From Saccharopolyspora elongata (GTDB taxonomy: Bacteria > Actinomycetota > Actinomycetes > Mycobacteriales > Pseudonocardiaceae): DNA of 64,000 nucleotides. Below, piece after piece: positions 27,806 to 35,676 of the stretch (its first letter is position 1; each line of letters opens with the position of its first letter). Below the pieces are notes generated by a model. The model had not been told where the DNA came from, searched no databases, and saw nothing but the letters and a program-made list of their open reading frames with translations. The stretch covers positions 1 to 64,000 of the forward strand of contig NZ_SMKW01000030.1 of NCBI RefSeq assembly GCF_004348985.1, read 5' to 3'. A program made the translations under genes and the position numbers.

Positions 27806-28011
27806 ATTTCCAAACTCGTCTTGGGTGGCGGTGCGGGTAGCGGCCCCCCTGCGGGAATCACGGTCGCCTTCTCGCTGTGGGATCCCCGACATCATGTATG
27901 CCCAATACACCACGTCGGGGACTGGCCTCGCCGAGAGCCCCTCGGGCGGGCACAGCCTGAGAACCCGCGGCGGTGCGAGTTGCGTAGGTGGGCTATGCGG
28001 CTGCGCCGCTT
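27806..28011 (+). repeat. Dispersed 3'-end repeat element, copy A
   Basis: A 206-bp stretch strongly similar to 45666-45855 in the same orientation. Conserved blocks include GTGGCGGTGCGGGTAGCGGC, CCCCCCTGCGGGA, CTGTGGGATCCCCGAC, CCAATAC, GTCGGGG, TGAGAACCCGCGGCGGTGCG and GGCTGCGCCGCTT. The 37-nt core (27884-27920 region) folds as CCCCGAC...GTCGGGG with an inner TGTAT/ATACA stem. Copy A carries about 16 bp more in the middle than copy B. Apparent reading frames in it look like by-products. The gene-free stretch 27797-28172 is mostly this element. Confidence 0.8.
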
Positions 28012-28172
28012 CAAAGACAAAACCCCGCGCCCACCACATCCAAAACCGGGTTGCCATAGCGACACGAAGTACTCACGGCCCACGTGACCAGGTGGCACGG
28101 CCTCGGGGCGCGATTTCCGCCGGAATCCGGGTTCGGCGAGACAAACGGGCGTTGACCGCACATCCTGATCAC

Positions 28173-28511
28173 ATGGTCGGGGATCTTGAGCTGGCCGCCG
28201 TGCCGGCGTTGTTGCCCACCGGTCCGCCGGGCGTCGAGATCCGGCTGGACGGGCTCGTCGTCGGCGACCTGGAGCTGCGGATCTGCCACGGCTGCCGGAT
28301 CGCGGTCGTGGAGTACATCCGCATCGACCGGCGCTGCCGGCGGCGGGGCCTGGCGACGCTCGCGATCGACCTTCTCCGGCGCACCTGGCCGGACTACCGG
28401 TGGAGCACGGCGCCGATCGAACGCAGCACCGAGGCGCTGGGCTTCTGGCACTCCCTCGACTGGCCCGGCCCGCTCGGCGAACCAGACGAGTGCCCCCACC
28501 TGCTCGCCTGA
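28173..28511 (+). CDS. Small GNAT-type acetyltransferase
   Basis: 112 residues. The acetyl-CoA loop lies at VVEYIRIDRRCRRRGLATLAIDLLRR (RRRGLA as the Q/RxxGxG/A motif), followed by the beta5-alpha4 end ERSTEALGFWHSLDW. It is shorter than typical GNATs (about 150), so it may be a minimal domain. The ATG at 28173 has no clear Shine-Dalgarno. It converges on the next gene with 4 bp between stops. Substrate unknown. Confidence 0.7.
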   Translation: MVGDLELAAVPALLPTGPPGVEIRLDGLVVGDLELRICHGCRIAVVEYIRIDRRCRRRGLATLAIDLLRRTWPDYRWSTAPIERSTEALGFWHSLDWPGPLGEPDECPHLLA

Positions 28512-28515
28512 GCCG

Positions 28516-29274
28516 TCAGCCGGCCACCGCCGGCGGCCGGGTCAGGTCGTGGTAGGTGGCTCCGTGCGCGTCCTCGCCGATGGTGCGCTCGGCGAGGCTC
28601 CAGCGGAGTTCGTCGCGGTGGTGGCGTCCGGCCTGGCGGAGCAGCTGGTCCAGGCGCCGCTGCGCGTCGTCGAAACCGGCGTGCAGCGAGATGTGCCGCC
28701 GTTGCCCGTCGAACAGCGGAATCCGCGTTCCCTCGCCGTCCACCACGAGCACCCACACCGCCGCCGCGGCCCGGTCGGCGTGCATCCGGGCGCGGATCTC
28801 GGTGGTGCTGCCGGGCGCGGCGCCGAGGTGCTCGACGACGTCCGTCACCGAGGCCGCCAGGCCGAGGCGGCAGAGGTGCCGCGCCACCTGGAAGTCCGAG
28901 GCGCGCAGCCCTTCCGCGAGCGCCGGCAGGAACGTTCGCCGCCGCCAGCCCGCGATGAGCTCGCGCTCGTCGGTCGCGGCCCAGTACCGCCGTTCCTCGG
29001 CGGCGTAGTTCCGCAGCGCGACGGCGCGCCAGTCGTAGTCGGGCTCTTCGGCGAGCTTCGCGCGCAGCCAGTCTTCCCTGGCCCGCGCGCCCCGCACGGC
29101 GTCGCCGGGGATCAGGTACCTGAGCCGGCCTTCGACGGCGCGCACGCTGCGCTGCAACTCCGCGGCGATGTCGGCCAGGTCGTCGCCCTGCCGCAACGCT
29201 TCGATCAACTGGGCGTAGTCGCTGTCGAACCAGTACTCGTGCTCGCGACCACCCGCCTGCGGTAATTCGCTCAT
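28516..29274 (-). CDS. Uncharacterised protein with N-terminal helix-turn-helix-like segment
   Basis: 252 residues, soluble and charged. Residues 20-55 (QLIEALRQGDDLADIAAELQRSVRAVEGRLRYLIP) resemble an HTH. The middle is rich in Arg/Trp (RNYAAEERRYWAATDERELIAGWRRR). Residues 160-220 (AAAAVWVLVVDGEGTRIPLFDGQRRHISLHAGFDDAQRRLDQLL) form a beta-rich region. No family is recognised. It may be an actinomycete-specific regulator or sensor. A single gene; the ATG has no strong Shine-Dalgarno. Confidence 0.65.
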   Translation of the reverse strand: MSELPQAGGREHEYWFDSDYAQLIEALRQGDDLADIAAELQRSVRAVEGRLRYLIPGDAVRGARAREDWLRAKLAEEPDYDWRAVALRNYAAEERRYWAATDERELIAGWRRRTFLPALAEGLRASDFQVARHLCRLGLAASVTDVVEHLGAAPGSTTEIRARMHADRAAAAVWVLVVDGEGTRIPLFDGQRRHISLHAGFDDAQRRLDQLLRQAGRHHRDELRWSLAERTIGEDAHGATYHDLTRPPAVAG

Positions 29275-29422
29275 GTTTTCGAATCTAGCCAGCGCGGGGC
29301 GCGTCGAGTAAGGCCCAACCGTGCGACGCGATGCCGCTGATCAGGCGGTTCTGCGCTGCTCCCACGGGGAGCGGAAGCCGAGCAGCACCAGGCCGAGCCT
29401 CCCCGACGGGACCCGGGCGCCG

Positions 29423-30958
29423 TCACATGACGGTGCCGATGTGCCAGGGGACGAACTCCTCCTCGCCGTAGCCGAGGTCTTCGCTCTTGGTGTGCTCGCC
29501 GGAGGCGACGCGCAGCACGTGGTCGAAGATCTGCTCGCCGAGCTCCTCGACGGTGGTCCCGCCGTCGATGATGCTGCCCGCGTTGATGTCCATGTCCTCG
29601 CTCATGTGCTCGTAGAGCGGGGTGTTGGTGGCGAGCTTGAGGCTCGGGACGGGGGAACAGCCGAACGCCGATCCGCGGCCGGTGGTGAAGCAGACGACGT
29701 TGGCGCCGCCCGCCACGATCCCGGTCACCGACACCGGGTCGTAGCCGGGCGTGTCCATGAACACGAAGCCCTTGCTGGTGACGGGGGCGGCGTAGTCGAC
29801 GACGTCGCGCAGCGTCGTGGTGCCGCCCTTCGCGACCGCGCCCAGCGACTTCTCCAGGATGGTCGTCAGGCCGCCCGCCTTGTTGCCGGGGGAGGGGTTG
29901 TTGTCCATCGAACCGCCGTTCTTGGCGGTGTAGTCCTGCCACCAGGCGATCTTGTCCAGGAGCTTCTCGCCGACCTCGCGGCTGGCGGCGCGGCGGGCGA
30001 GCATGTGCTCGGTGCCGTAGATCTCGGGTGTTTCGCCGACGATGCCGGTGCCGCCGTGCGCGACGAGCCGGTCGACCGCCGCGCCGAGCGCGGGGTTGGC
30101 CGTGATGCCGGAGTAGGAATCCGAGCCGCCGCAGTTGGTGCCGAGGACGAGTTCGCTGGCCGGGACCGCGGTGCGCTCGACCTTGTCGGCCTCGGGCAGC
30201 AGCTCGGTGAGCCGGCCGACGCCCGCTCGGACGGTCTTGGTGGTGCCGCCGAGCTCCTGGATGGTGGCGGTGACGACCGGCAGGCCGCTGCGCAGCTCGA
30301 CGTCCTCGGTGAGCTTGACGATCTGGTTGTCCTCGCAGCCGAGGCCGAGGACGAGGAAGCCGGCGAAGTTCGGGTGCGTGAGGTAGCCGCGCATGACGCG
30401 GCGCAGCACGTCGATGCCCTCGCCGTCGGGGGCCATGCCGCAGCCGGTGCCGTGGGTGAGCGCGACGACGCCGTCGACGTTCGGGAAGTCGTCCAGCACG
30501 CCGGAGAACCGCATCTGCTGGGCGATGAGCTTCGCCGCGGTCGCCGAGCAGTTGACGCTGGTGAGCACGCCGAGGTAGTTGCGGGTGCCGACCTTGCCGT
30601 CGGAGCGGACGTAGCCCTGGAAGGTGGCGCGCTGGTCCGCGGGCAGGAGCTGTTCGGGCTGGGCGTCGACGGCGAACTCGTAGGCCCGCTCGAACTCGCG
30701 GTATTCGAGGTTGTGCAGGTGGATGTGCTCTCCGGCGGCGATGTCCCGGCCCGCGAAGCCGATCACCTGGCCGTACCGGCGCACCGCGCTGCCCGCCGCG
30801 ATGTCGTGCACCGCCACCTTGTGCCCGCGCGGCACGTCCGCGCGCAGCACGACCGCGCCGCCGCCGACCCTGGTTTCGGCGCCCGCGCCCAGGTCGGCGC
30901 CGGCGATGGCGACGTCGTCCTCGTCGCGCAGGTGGATGAGGGTCGGAATGTTCGGCAT
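29423..30958 (-). CDS. uxaA: UxaA/GarD-type sugar-acid dehydratase
   Basis: 511 residues in the altronate/galactarate dehydratase family. An N-terminal SAF domain (10-85) is followed by the catalytic part, which contains HGTGCGMAPDGEGIDVLRR, LGLGCEDNQI, LGTNCGGSDSYSGITANPA, CFTTGRGSAFGC and the C-terminal EEFVPW. Conserved Cys and His residues bind iron. It removes water from a sugar acid such as altronate or galactarate to give a 2-keto-3-deoxy acid. The ATG at 30958 has GGAG 6 nt upstream. No other uronate genes are adjacent; exact substrate unknown. Confidence 0.87.
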   Translation of the reverse strand: MPNIPTLIHLRDEDDVAIAGADLGAGAETRVGGGAVVLRADVPRGHKVAVHDIAAGSAVRRYGQVIGFAGRDIAAGEHIHLHNLEYREFERAYEFAVDAQPEQLLPADQRATFQGYVRSDGKVGTRNYLGVLTSVNCSATAAKLIAQQMRFSGVLDDFPNVDGVVALTHGTGCGMAPDGEGIDVLRRVMRGYLTHPNFAGFLVLGLGCEDNQIVKLTEDVELRSGLPVVTATIQELGGTTKTVRAGVGRLTELLPEADKVERTAVPASELVLGTNCGGSDSYSGITANPALGAAVDRLVAHGGTGIVGETPEIYGTEHMLARRAASREVGEKLLDKIAWWQDYTAKNGGSMDNNPSPGNKAGGLTTILEKSLGAVAKGGTTTLRDVVDYAAPVTSKGFVFMDTPGYDPVSVTGIVAGGANVVCFTTGRGSAFGCSPVPSLKLATNTPLYEHMSEDMDINAGSIIDGGTTVEELGEQIFDHVLRVASGEHTKSEDLGYGEEEFVPWHIGTVM

Positions 30959-30973
30959 GCCCGCTCCATGTCT

Positions 30974-31000
30974 GGTATTTCGAACACCGGTTGATATACC
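30974..31000. promoter_or_regulatory. Operator-like dyad upstream of the uxaA-type gene
   Basis: A 27-bp imperfect dyad with outer arms GGTAT...ATACC and 9 of 13 half-site matches, 16 bp before the start codon. It fits a sugar-acid-responsive repressor of the GntR or IclR type. No regulator is adjacent. Confidence 0.45.
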
Positions 31001-31251
31001 GTATTTGCGGCTCGTGTTCGGTGTCAACGGCACGGGATCCGCGCCCGTTCCGCCGGAAATCCCGGATCTGCGCCTTGATCTCCAGCACGGTCGATTTGCC
31101 AGGCTTTGGGCATGAGTAGCCCTGTGTCAACCTCAGTCCTCCTCAACCGCACCCCAGGGGACCGTGACGCAAACCAGCCACGAGAAACCACGCAACGGGA
31201 GAGTGGGCTGAACGCAACCACCACTGTGAATCGCGGAGAGGCGGACCAGTC

Positions 31252-32085
31252 ATGAGCGAGAACGAGCACGACGAATGGCAGATCGGGACCGTCGACGTCG
31301 ACGCCTACCTGGACCGGCTCGGGCACCCGCGGGTGGAGCCGTCGGCGGCGGCGCTGCGATCGCTGCACGAGGCGCACGTGCGCGCCATCCCGTTCGAGAA
31401 CATAGACGTGATCCTCGGGCAGCACCCCGGGGTCGCGTTGCCCGACATCAACGACAAGCTCGTCCGGCGCGGCCGCGGCGGCTACTGCTACGAGCACGCG
31501 CTGCTGTTCGCGGCGGTGCTGGAGAACCTGGGGTTCGACGTGGAGCGCCGGATGGCGCGAACCAGGCCGCGGCAGTTCGGCTTCCGGACCCACGCGATGC
31601 TCCGGGTTCGCGTCGACGGCACCGACCACCTGGCCGACGTGGGCTTCGGCGCGAACCTGTTCACGCCGATGCCGTTCGAGGACGGGGCATTGGTCGACCA
31701 GGCCGGCTGGAAGCACCGCCTGGTCCGCGAGGGTGCACTGTGGACGCTGGAGATCGAGACCGCGGAAGGCTGGGAAGCGCTGCACTCCTCCGACGAGATG
31801 CCGCAGCACTTCGCCGATTACGAGGTGGCGCACCACTTCATCTCGACGCATCCCCGGTCGCCGTTCGGTCGCAAGCTGGTCGTCATGCGGCTGGACCAGG
31901 GGATCAGCCGCCGCCTGGTCGGCGACGAACTCACGGTGGAGCGCCCTGGCGGCAACGCGGAGGTCGCCAAGATCTCCGTCGACCAGCTGGAACCCGTCCT
32001 GCGCGACCTCGACGTGCGGCTGAGCGACGCCGAGTTCGACGCGCTCCGGGCGCGGCACGGATCCACTGCGGACAACGAGATTTGA
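31252..32085 (+). CDS. nat: Arylamine N-acetyltransferase
   Basis: 277 residues, the family's usual length. The Cys-His-Asp triad is visible: Cys79 in RGGYCYEHA, His114 in RTHAML and Asp129 in ADVGFG. It transfers acetyl from acetyl-CoA to arylamines, arylhydroxylamines or hydrazines such as isoniazid. The IPFENIDVILG block is present. The start is ATG 31252 with GGAG further upstream. It has 65 bp to the next gene, whose operator overlaps the nat stop codon. Confidence 0.93.
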   Translation: MSENEHDEWQIGTVDVDAYLDRLGHPRVEPSAAALRSLHEAHVRAIPFENIDVILGQHPGVALPDINDKLVRRGRGGYCYEHALLFAAVLENLGFDVERRMARTRPRQFGFRTHAMLRVRVDGTDHLADVGFGANLFTPMPFEDGALVDQAGWKHRLVREGALWTLEIETAEGWEALHSSDEMPQHFADYEVAHHFISTHPRSPFGRKLVVMRLDQGISRRLVGDELTVERPGGNAEVAKISVDQLEPVLRDLDVRLSDAEFDALRARHGSTADNEI

Positions 32086-32104
32086 CTTCGAGTAATGTCG
32101 AAGT
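32085..32104 (+). promoter_or_regulatory. Operator candidate before the FMN reductase gene
   Basis: Dyad ACTTCGA-GTAATG-TCGAAGT: 7-bp arms, 6-bp spacer, 45 bp before the ATG. It begins at the nat stop codon, so it probably controls only the downstream gene (MarR/TetR-type site). Confidence 0.5.
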
Positions 32105-32149
32105 TTCAGGATGGTCCCGCAAGGCAGTCATCCTGAAGGGAAAGCGAAA

Positions 32150-32719
32150 ATGTCCGAAGACCTGTTGCGACTGGGCATCATCGTCGGCAGCACCAGGGAG
32201 GGCCGCTTCGCCGGGACGGTGGCCGGTTGGTTCGCCGGCCTGGCGAAGCAGCACCCGGAACTGGACGTCGACGTCATCGACCTGGCCGAGCTCGAACTCC
32301 CCGCGGTGCACCCGGCAGGCCTCACCCCGCAGCTGACGGCGTACACCGGTCGGCTGGCCGCCGCGGACGCGTTCGTCGTGATCACCCCCGAGTACAACCA
32401 CGGCTACCCGGCATCGCTGAAGTACGCCATCGACACCGCCGGCGCCGAGTGGCAGACCAAGCCGGTCGGATTCGTCTCCTACGGCGGGATTTCCGGCGGC
32501 CTGCGGGCGGTCGAGCAGCTCCGCCAGGTCTTCGCCGAGCTGCACGCGGTGACCGTCCGCGAAACCGTGAGCTTCCACGGCGTCTACGACCGCTTCGACG
32601 AGTCCGGCAACCCCAAGGACGAGACGGGCCCGGCCGGCGCGGCGAAGCTGATGCTGGACCAGGTCGTCTGGTGGGCTCGCGCGACGAAGGAAGCCCGGGA
32701 TCGGCGTCCGTACCGCTGA
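32150..32719 (+). CDS. NADPH-dependent FMN reductase (flavodoxin-like)
   Basis: 189 residues with the flavodoxin-like fold: N-terminal phosphate loop GIIVGSTREGRFAGTVAGWF, and the family signature FVVITPEYNHGYPASLKYAIDTA at about 82-105 (GYPASLK binds FMN). It reduces FMN or quinones in the cytoplasm. ATG 32150 with GAAGGGA. The dyad 45 bp upstream suggests redox or drug-responsive repression. Confidence 0.9.
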   Translation: MSEDLLRLGIIVGSTREGRFAGTVAGWFAGLAKQHPELDVDVIDLAELELPAVHPAGLTPQLTAYTGRLAAADAFVVITPEYNHGYPASLKYAIDTAGAEWQTKPVGFVSYGGISGGLRAVEQLRQVFAELHAVTVRETVSFHGVYDRFDESGNPKDETGPAGAAKLMLDQVVWWARATKEARDRRPYR

Positions 32720-32802
32720 TTCTCGGCCAGACGGCCCCTTGTCGTGGCTGCCGGAGCGCGCGAAGCTACCCGGCAGCGGACGACTGCCGTCGTGGAGGGG
32801 CG

Positions 32803-33759
32803 ATGTGGTGGTTGCGCGTCTTCGGAACCCTGGTCACCGTCCTGGCCGTCGTGCTCGGCGGGTTGGCCCTGCAACCCGCCGGAACGCTGACGGTGCCGAT
32901 CGCCGAGCCGGCGCCGCCGCTACCGCCCGAGCCCCCACCGCCGCCTCCGCCGCCTGGGCCGCCGGTGCTCGCGGTCAAGGTGGACAACTCGCCGCCGGCC
33001 CGCCCGCCGACCGGGATCGGCGCGGCCGACGTGATCTTCGTCGAACCGGTCGAGGCGGGAATCAGCAGGCTGATAGCGGTTTTCGCGTCCAGCCTGCCGC
33101 CGGTGGTGGGCCCGGTGCGCAGCGCCCGGCAGACCGACCTGCGCCTGCTGCCCCAGTTCGGGCATCCGACGCTGGCGTTCTCCGGTGCGGCACCGGAACT
33201 CCTGCCGGAGATCGGGCGGGCACCGGTGAACGACGCCTCGCAGGCGAGCGTTCCCGGTGCGTACTTCCGGGGGCCGGGCGAGGCGCCGCACAACCTCTTC
33301 GTGCGCCCGGCCCGGCTTCCGGCGGGCGCGGGTTGGTCGCCGAACGCCCGGCTGCTGTTCGGCGCGGCCCCTCCCGGCGGCGTGCCTGCCGACCGGGAGG
33401 AGGTCGCCTACCGGGCCGCGCGCGTGAGATTCACCTGGTCGCCGGGTGATCGGCGATGGCTGGTGTCGATGGACGGCCGCCCGTACTCGGCCGCCGACAG
33501 CGGGCGGCTCGGCGCGAGCACGGTGGTGCTCCAGGAAGTCCCCGTGTCCGCCTCGCCGTTCCGCGACGTGGTGGGGAACGTGTCGCCGTTCGCGGAAACC
33601 GTCGGGGAGGGGCGGGCGGTGGTGCTCCGCGACGGCCTTTCGTTCGAGGCCAGCTGGTCCCGGCCGACCCCCGAGGTGGGCACCGCCTACACCGCACCGG
33701 CGGGCGAGCCGATCCCGTTCGCGCCCGGCCAGGTCTGGATCGTCCTGGTCCCCGTCTGA
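32803..33759 (+). CDS. Secreted/anchored DUF3048 (YerB-like) protein
   Basis: 318 residues. The N-terminal hydrophobic segment (1-25) looks like a signal anchor, then a proline-rich spacer (PPLPPEPPPPPPPPGPP, 38-54) that could span the cell wall. DUF3048 domains follow: VDNSPPARPPTGIGAADVIFVEPVEAGISR and SARQTDLRLLPQFGHPTLAFSGA. No lipobox Cys is visible, unlike Bacillus YerB. The ATG has GGAGGGG upstream. Cell-surface role unknown. Confidence 0.85.
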   Translation: MWWLRVFGTLVTVLAVVLGGLALQPAGTLTVPIAEPAPPLPPEPPPPPPPPGPPVLAVKVDNSPPARPPTGIGAADVIFVEPVEAGISRLIAVFASSLPPVVGPVRSARQTDLRLLPQFGHPTLAFSGAAPELLPEIGRAPVNDASQASVPGAYFRGPGEAPHNLFVRPARLPAGAGWSPNARLLFGAAPPGGVPADREEVAYRAARVRFTWSPGDRRWLVSMDGRPYSAADSGRLGASTVVLQEVPVSASPFRDVVGNVSPFAETVGEGRAVVLRDGLSFEASWSRPTPEVGTAYTAPAGEPIPFAPGQVWIVLVPV

Positions 33760-33805
33760 GCAACTATTCCTGACTGATCAGCAGGCGTTGGCGAGAGCGG
33801 ACCCG

Positions 33806-33829
33806 CATTGACAAAAAAATTTGTCAATG
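33806..33829 (+). promoter_or_regulatory. Autoregulatory operator candidate of the ArsR-type regulator
   Basis: CATTGACAAA-AAAA-TTTGTCAATG: a perfect 10-bp dyad with a 4-bp spacer, 14 bp before the ATG. The AT-rich run stands out from the 70% GC background. The site overlaps the likely promoter. Confidence 0.75.
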
Positions 33830-33842
33830 AGACGGTGTTGAC

Positions 33843-34436
33843 ATGCACGATGTGGCGGTGATCGACGATCCGGGGGCGGCTGAGGTCTCGCTTGACCCGG
33901 TGCGCGCCCGGCTGCTCGCCGAACTGGCCGAACCCGGCTCGGCGACTACGCTCGCGCAGAAGGTCGGGCTGACCCGGCAGAAGGTCAACTACCACCTGCG
34001 CGAGCTGGAGCGGCATGGGTTGGTCGAGCTGGTCGAGGAGCGGCGCAAGGGCAACTTCACCGAGCGCGTGCTGCGGGCGACCGCGGTCTCGTACGTGATC
34101 TCGCCGAGCGTCCTGGCGGCGGTCGAGCCCGATCCCGCGCGGTCCCGCGACAGGCTGTCCGCGCGCTGGCTGCTCGCGGTGGCCGCGCGGCTGGTGCGCG
34201 ACGTGGGCGAGCTGATCGCGGGAGCGGCAAAGGCCCGCAAGCGGCTCGCGACGTTCGCCATCGACGGCGAGGTCCGGTTCGCCTCCGCGGCCGACCGCGC
34301 CGCGTTCGCCGAGGAGCTGTCCGGGGCGGTGGCATCGCTGATCTCGAAGTACCACGACGAGTCCGCGGCCGGTGGGCGGGCGCACCGGATCGTGGTCGCT
34401 GTGCATCCGACGGTTCGACGAGAAGGGGAGAGCTGA
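33843..34436 (+). CDS. ArsR-type winged-helix regulator
   Basis: 197 residues. The winged-helix domain at 15-80 (LDPVRARLLAELAEPGSATTLAQKVGLTRQKVNYHLRELERHGLVELVEERR) is ArsR-like. The C-terminal 100 residues are longer than in metal-sensing ArsR, and no metal-binding Cys are seen, so it is not an arsenic sensor. It is first of three genes with VOC and SRPBCC proteins; 2 bp separate it from the VOC gene. It probably represses its own operon through the dyad upstream. Confidence 0.88.
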   Translation: MHDVAVIDDPGAAEVSLDPVRARLLAELAEPGSATTLAQKVGLTRQKVNYHLRELERHGLVELVEERRKGNFTERVLRATAVSYVISPSVLAAVEPDPARSRDRLSARWLLAVAARLVRDVGELIAGAAKARKRLATFAIDGEVRFASAADRAAFAEELSGAVASLISKYHDESAAGGRAHRIVVAVHPTVRREGES

Positions 34437-34438
34437 TC

Positions 34439-34849
34439 ATGTTCGTTCCGGTTACCAGCATCCTGGTCGACGACCAGGACAAGGCCTTGGCGTTCTACAC
34501 CGACGTGCTGGGCTTCGTGAAGAAGACCGACATCCCGGCCGGCGACGCCAAGTGGCTGACCGTCGTCTCGCCCGACTCGCCGGACGGCGTCGAGCTGCTG
34601 CTCGAACCGGACGGCAACCCCGGGATCCAGATCGACGGCAAGCCGGCCGGGCAGGTGTACAAGAAGACGCTCTACGACGCGGGCATCCCGTTCACCATGC
34701 TCGGCAGCACGGACCTGGAGAAGGACTGCGCGCGGATGAAGGAACTCGGGGTCGAGTTCACCCAGGAACCGACGAAGACCGATTTCGGCGCGCAGGCGGT
34801 GTTCGACGACACCTGCGGCAACCTCATCATCCTCGTCCAGCAGGACTGA
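34439..34849 (+). CDS. VOC-superfamily (glyoxalase/dioxygenase-like) protein
   Basis: 136 residues with a single VOC domain of two beta-alpha-beta-beta-beta units (FVPVTSILVDDQDKALAFYTDVLGF ... AVFDDTCGNLIILVQQ). The metal-ligand set of classic glyoxalase I is incomplete here (Glu in VELLLEPD is kept). The start is 2 bp after the previous stop. It belongs to an ArsR-VOC-SRPBCC operon, a grouping common in actinobacteria and often linked to electrophile or drug tolerance. Confidence 0.88.
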   Translation: MFVPVTSILVDDQDKALAFYTDVLGFVKKTDIPAGDAKWLTVVSPDSPDGVELLLEPDGNPGIQIDGKPAGQVYKKTLYDAGIPFTMLGSTDLEKDCARMKELGVEFTQEPTKTDFGAQAVFDDTCGNLIILVQQD

Positions 34850-34851
34850 TC

Positions 34852-35592
34852 GTGGTGGACGAGCGCCGGCGGCTGGCGAAGGAGATCGAACTCGCCGCCA
34901 CCCCGGAACAGGTCTGGCAGGCGATCTCCACCCCGGAGGGCATGTCGGTCTGGTTCGTGCCGCATGAGCACGCGGGCGAGGAGATCGAGGCGGACTTCGG
35001 CGGCGGCAACACCCAGGCCGGCCAGGTGCTGGAGCGGGAGCCGGGCAGGCGGGTCGTGTACGGCGCGCCCGGCCCGGACGGTGAACCGCCGATGACGCTC
35101 GAGTTCCTGGTCGAGGGCAGGGCGGGCGGCACCACCGTGCTCCGGCTCGTCCAAAGTGGATTCTTCGGCGGCGACGACTGGGAGGCCGAGTATGACGGCT
35201 TCGGCAAGGGCTGGGACCTGTTCCTGCACAACCTCGCCGAGTACTTCCGGCACTTCCCCGGGCTGCCGGTGGCCAACGTGGTCGCCACCGGGTTCACCGA
35301 CCGGCCCGGAAAAGCGGTGTGGGCCGACCTGATCGCGCGGCTCGGCGCGGATCCGGCGCTCGGCGAACAGGTGCGCCTCACCCCGGAGGGGCTCGAACCC
35401 ATCGAGGGCGTGGTGGACCTGCGAGACGAGTCGCTGCTCGGCATCCGCACCGAGCACGGCCTCTACCGCTTCATGGCCGACGATCTGCACCACATGGTGA
35501 GCACGACCCAGTACTTCTACGGCGTCGCGGTGGACCGCGAGTCCCGCAGCGCCGCCTGGCAGTCCTGGCTCGACCGCATCACCGGGCGATGA
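34852..35592 (+). CDS. SRPBCC/AHSA1-type lipid-binding-fold protein
   Basis: 246 residues. An AHSA1-like START fold at 5-145 (KEIELAATPEQVWQAISTPEGMSVWF ... GWDLFLHNLAEYFRHFPGLP) and a further C-terminal part of about 100 residues, longer than a single SRPBCC domain. The GTG start at 34852 (second GTG at 34855 equally likely) is 2 bp after the VOC stop, so coupled translation is likely. Ligand unknown. Confidence 0.85.
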   Translation: MVDERRRLAKEIELAATPEQVWQAISTPEGMSVWFVPHEHAGEEIEADFGGGNTQAGQVLEREPGRRVVYGAPGPDGEPPMTLEFLVEGRAGGTTVLRLVQSGFFGGDDWEAEYDGFGKGWDLFLHNLAEYFRHFPGLPVANVVATGFTDRPGKAVWADLIARLGADPALGEQVRLTPEGLEPIEGVVDLRDESLLGIRTEHGLYRFMADDLHHMVSTTQYFYGVAVDRESRSAAWQSWLDRITGR

Positions 35593-35612
35593 AGTCCGCC
35601 TTCGGCCGGCCA

Positions 35613-35659
35613 GGCCGTGGGTCTTCCGGGCCGCAACGGCGACCGGAAGACCCACGGCC
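35613..35659. terminator. Bidirectional terminator
   Basis: A 17-bp perfect stem GGCCGTGGGTCTTCCGG / CCGGAAGACCCACGGCC with a 13-nt loop between two convergent genes. Confidence 0.85.
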
Positions 35660-35676
35660 CTCGCGCGCCGAACGGA

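Noticed and set aside
27825-28087. Small proteins starting MAVRVAAPLRE in both repeat copies (also at 45684)
   Set aside because: The frames diverge quickly between the copies and differences do not favour synonymous positions; the conserved feature is the DNA/RNA pattern.
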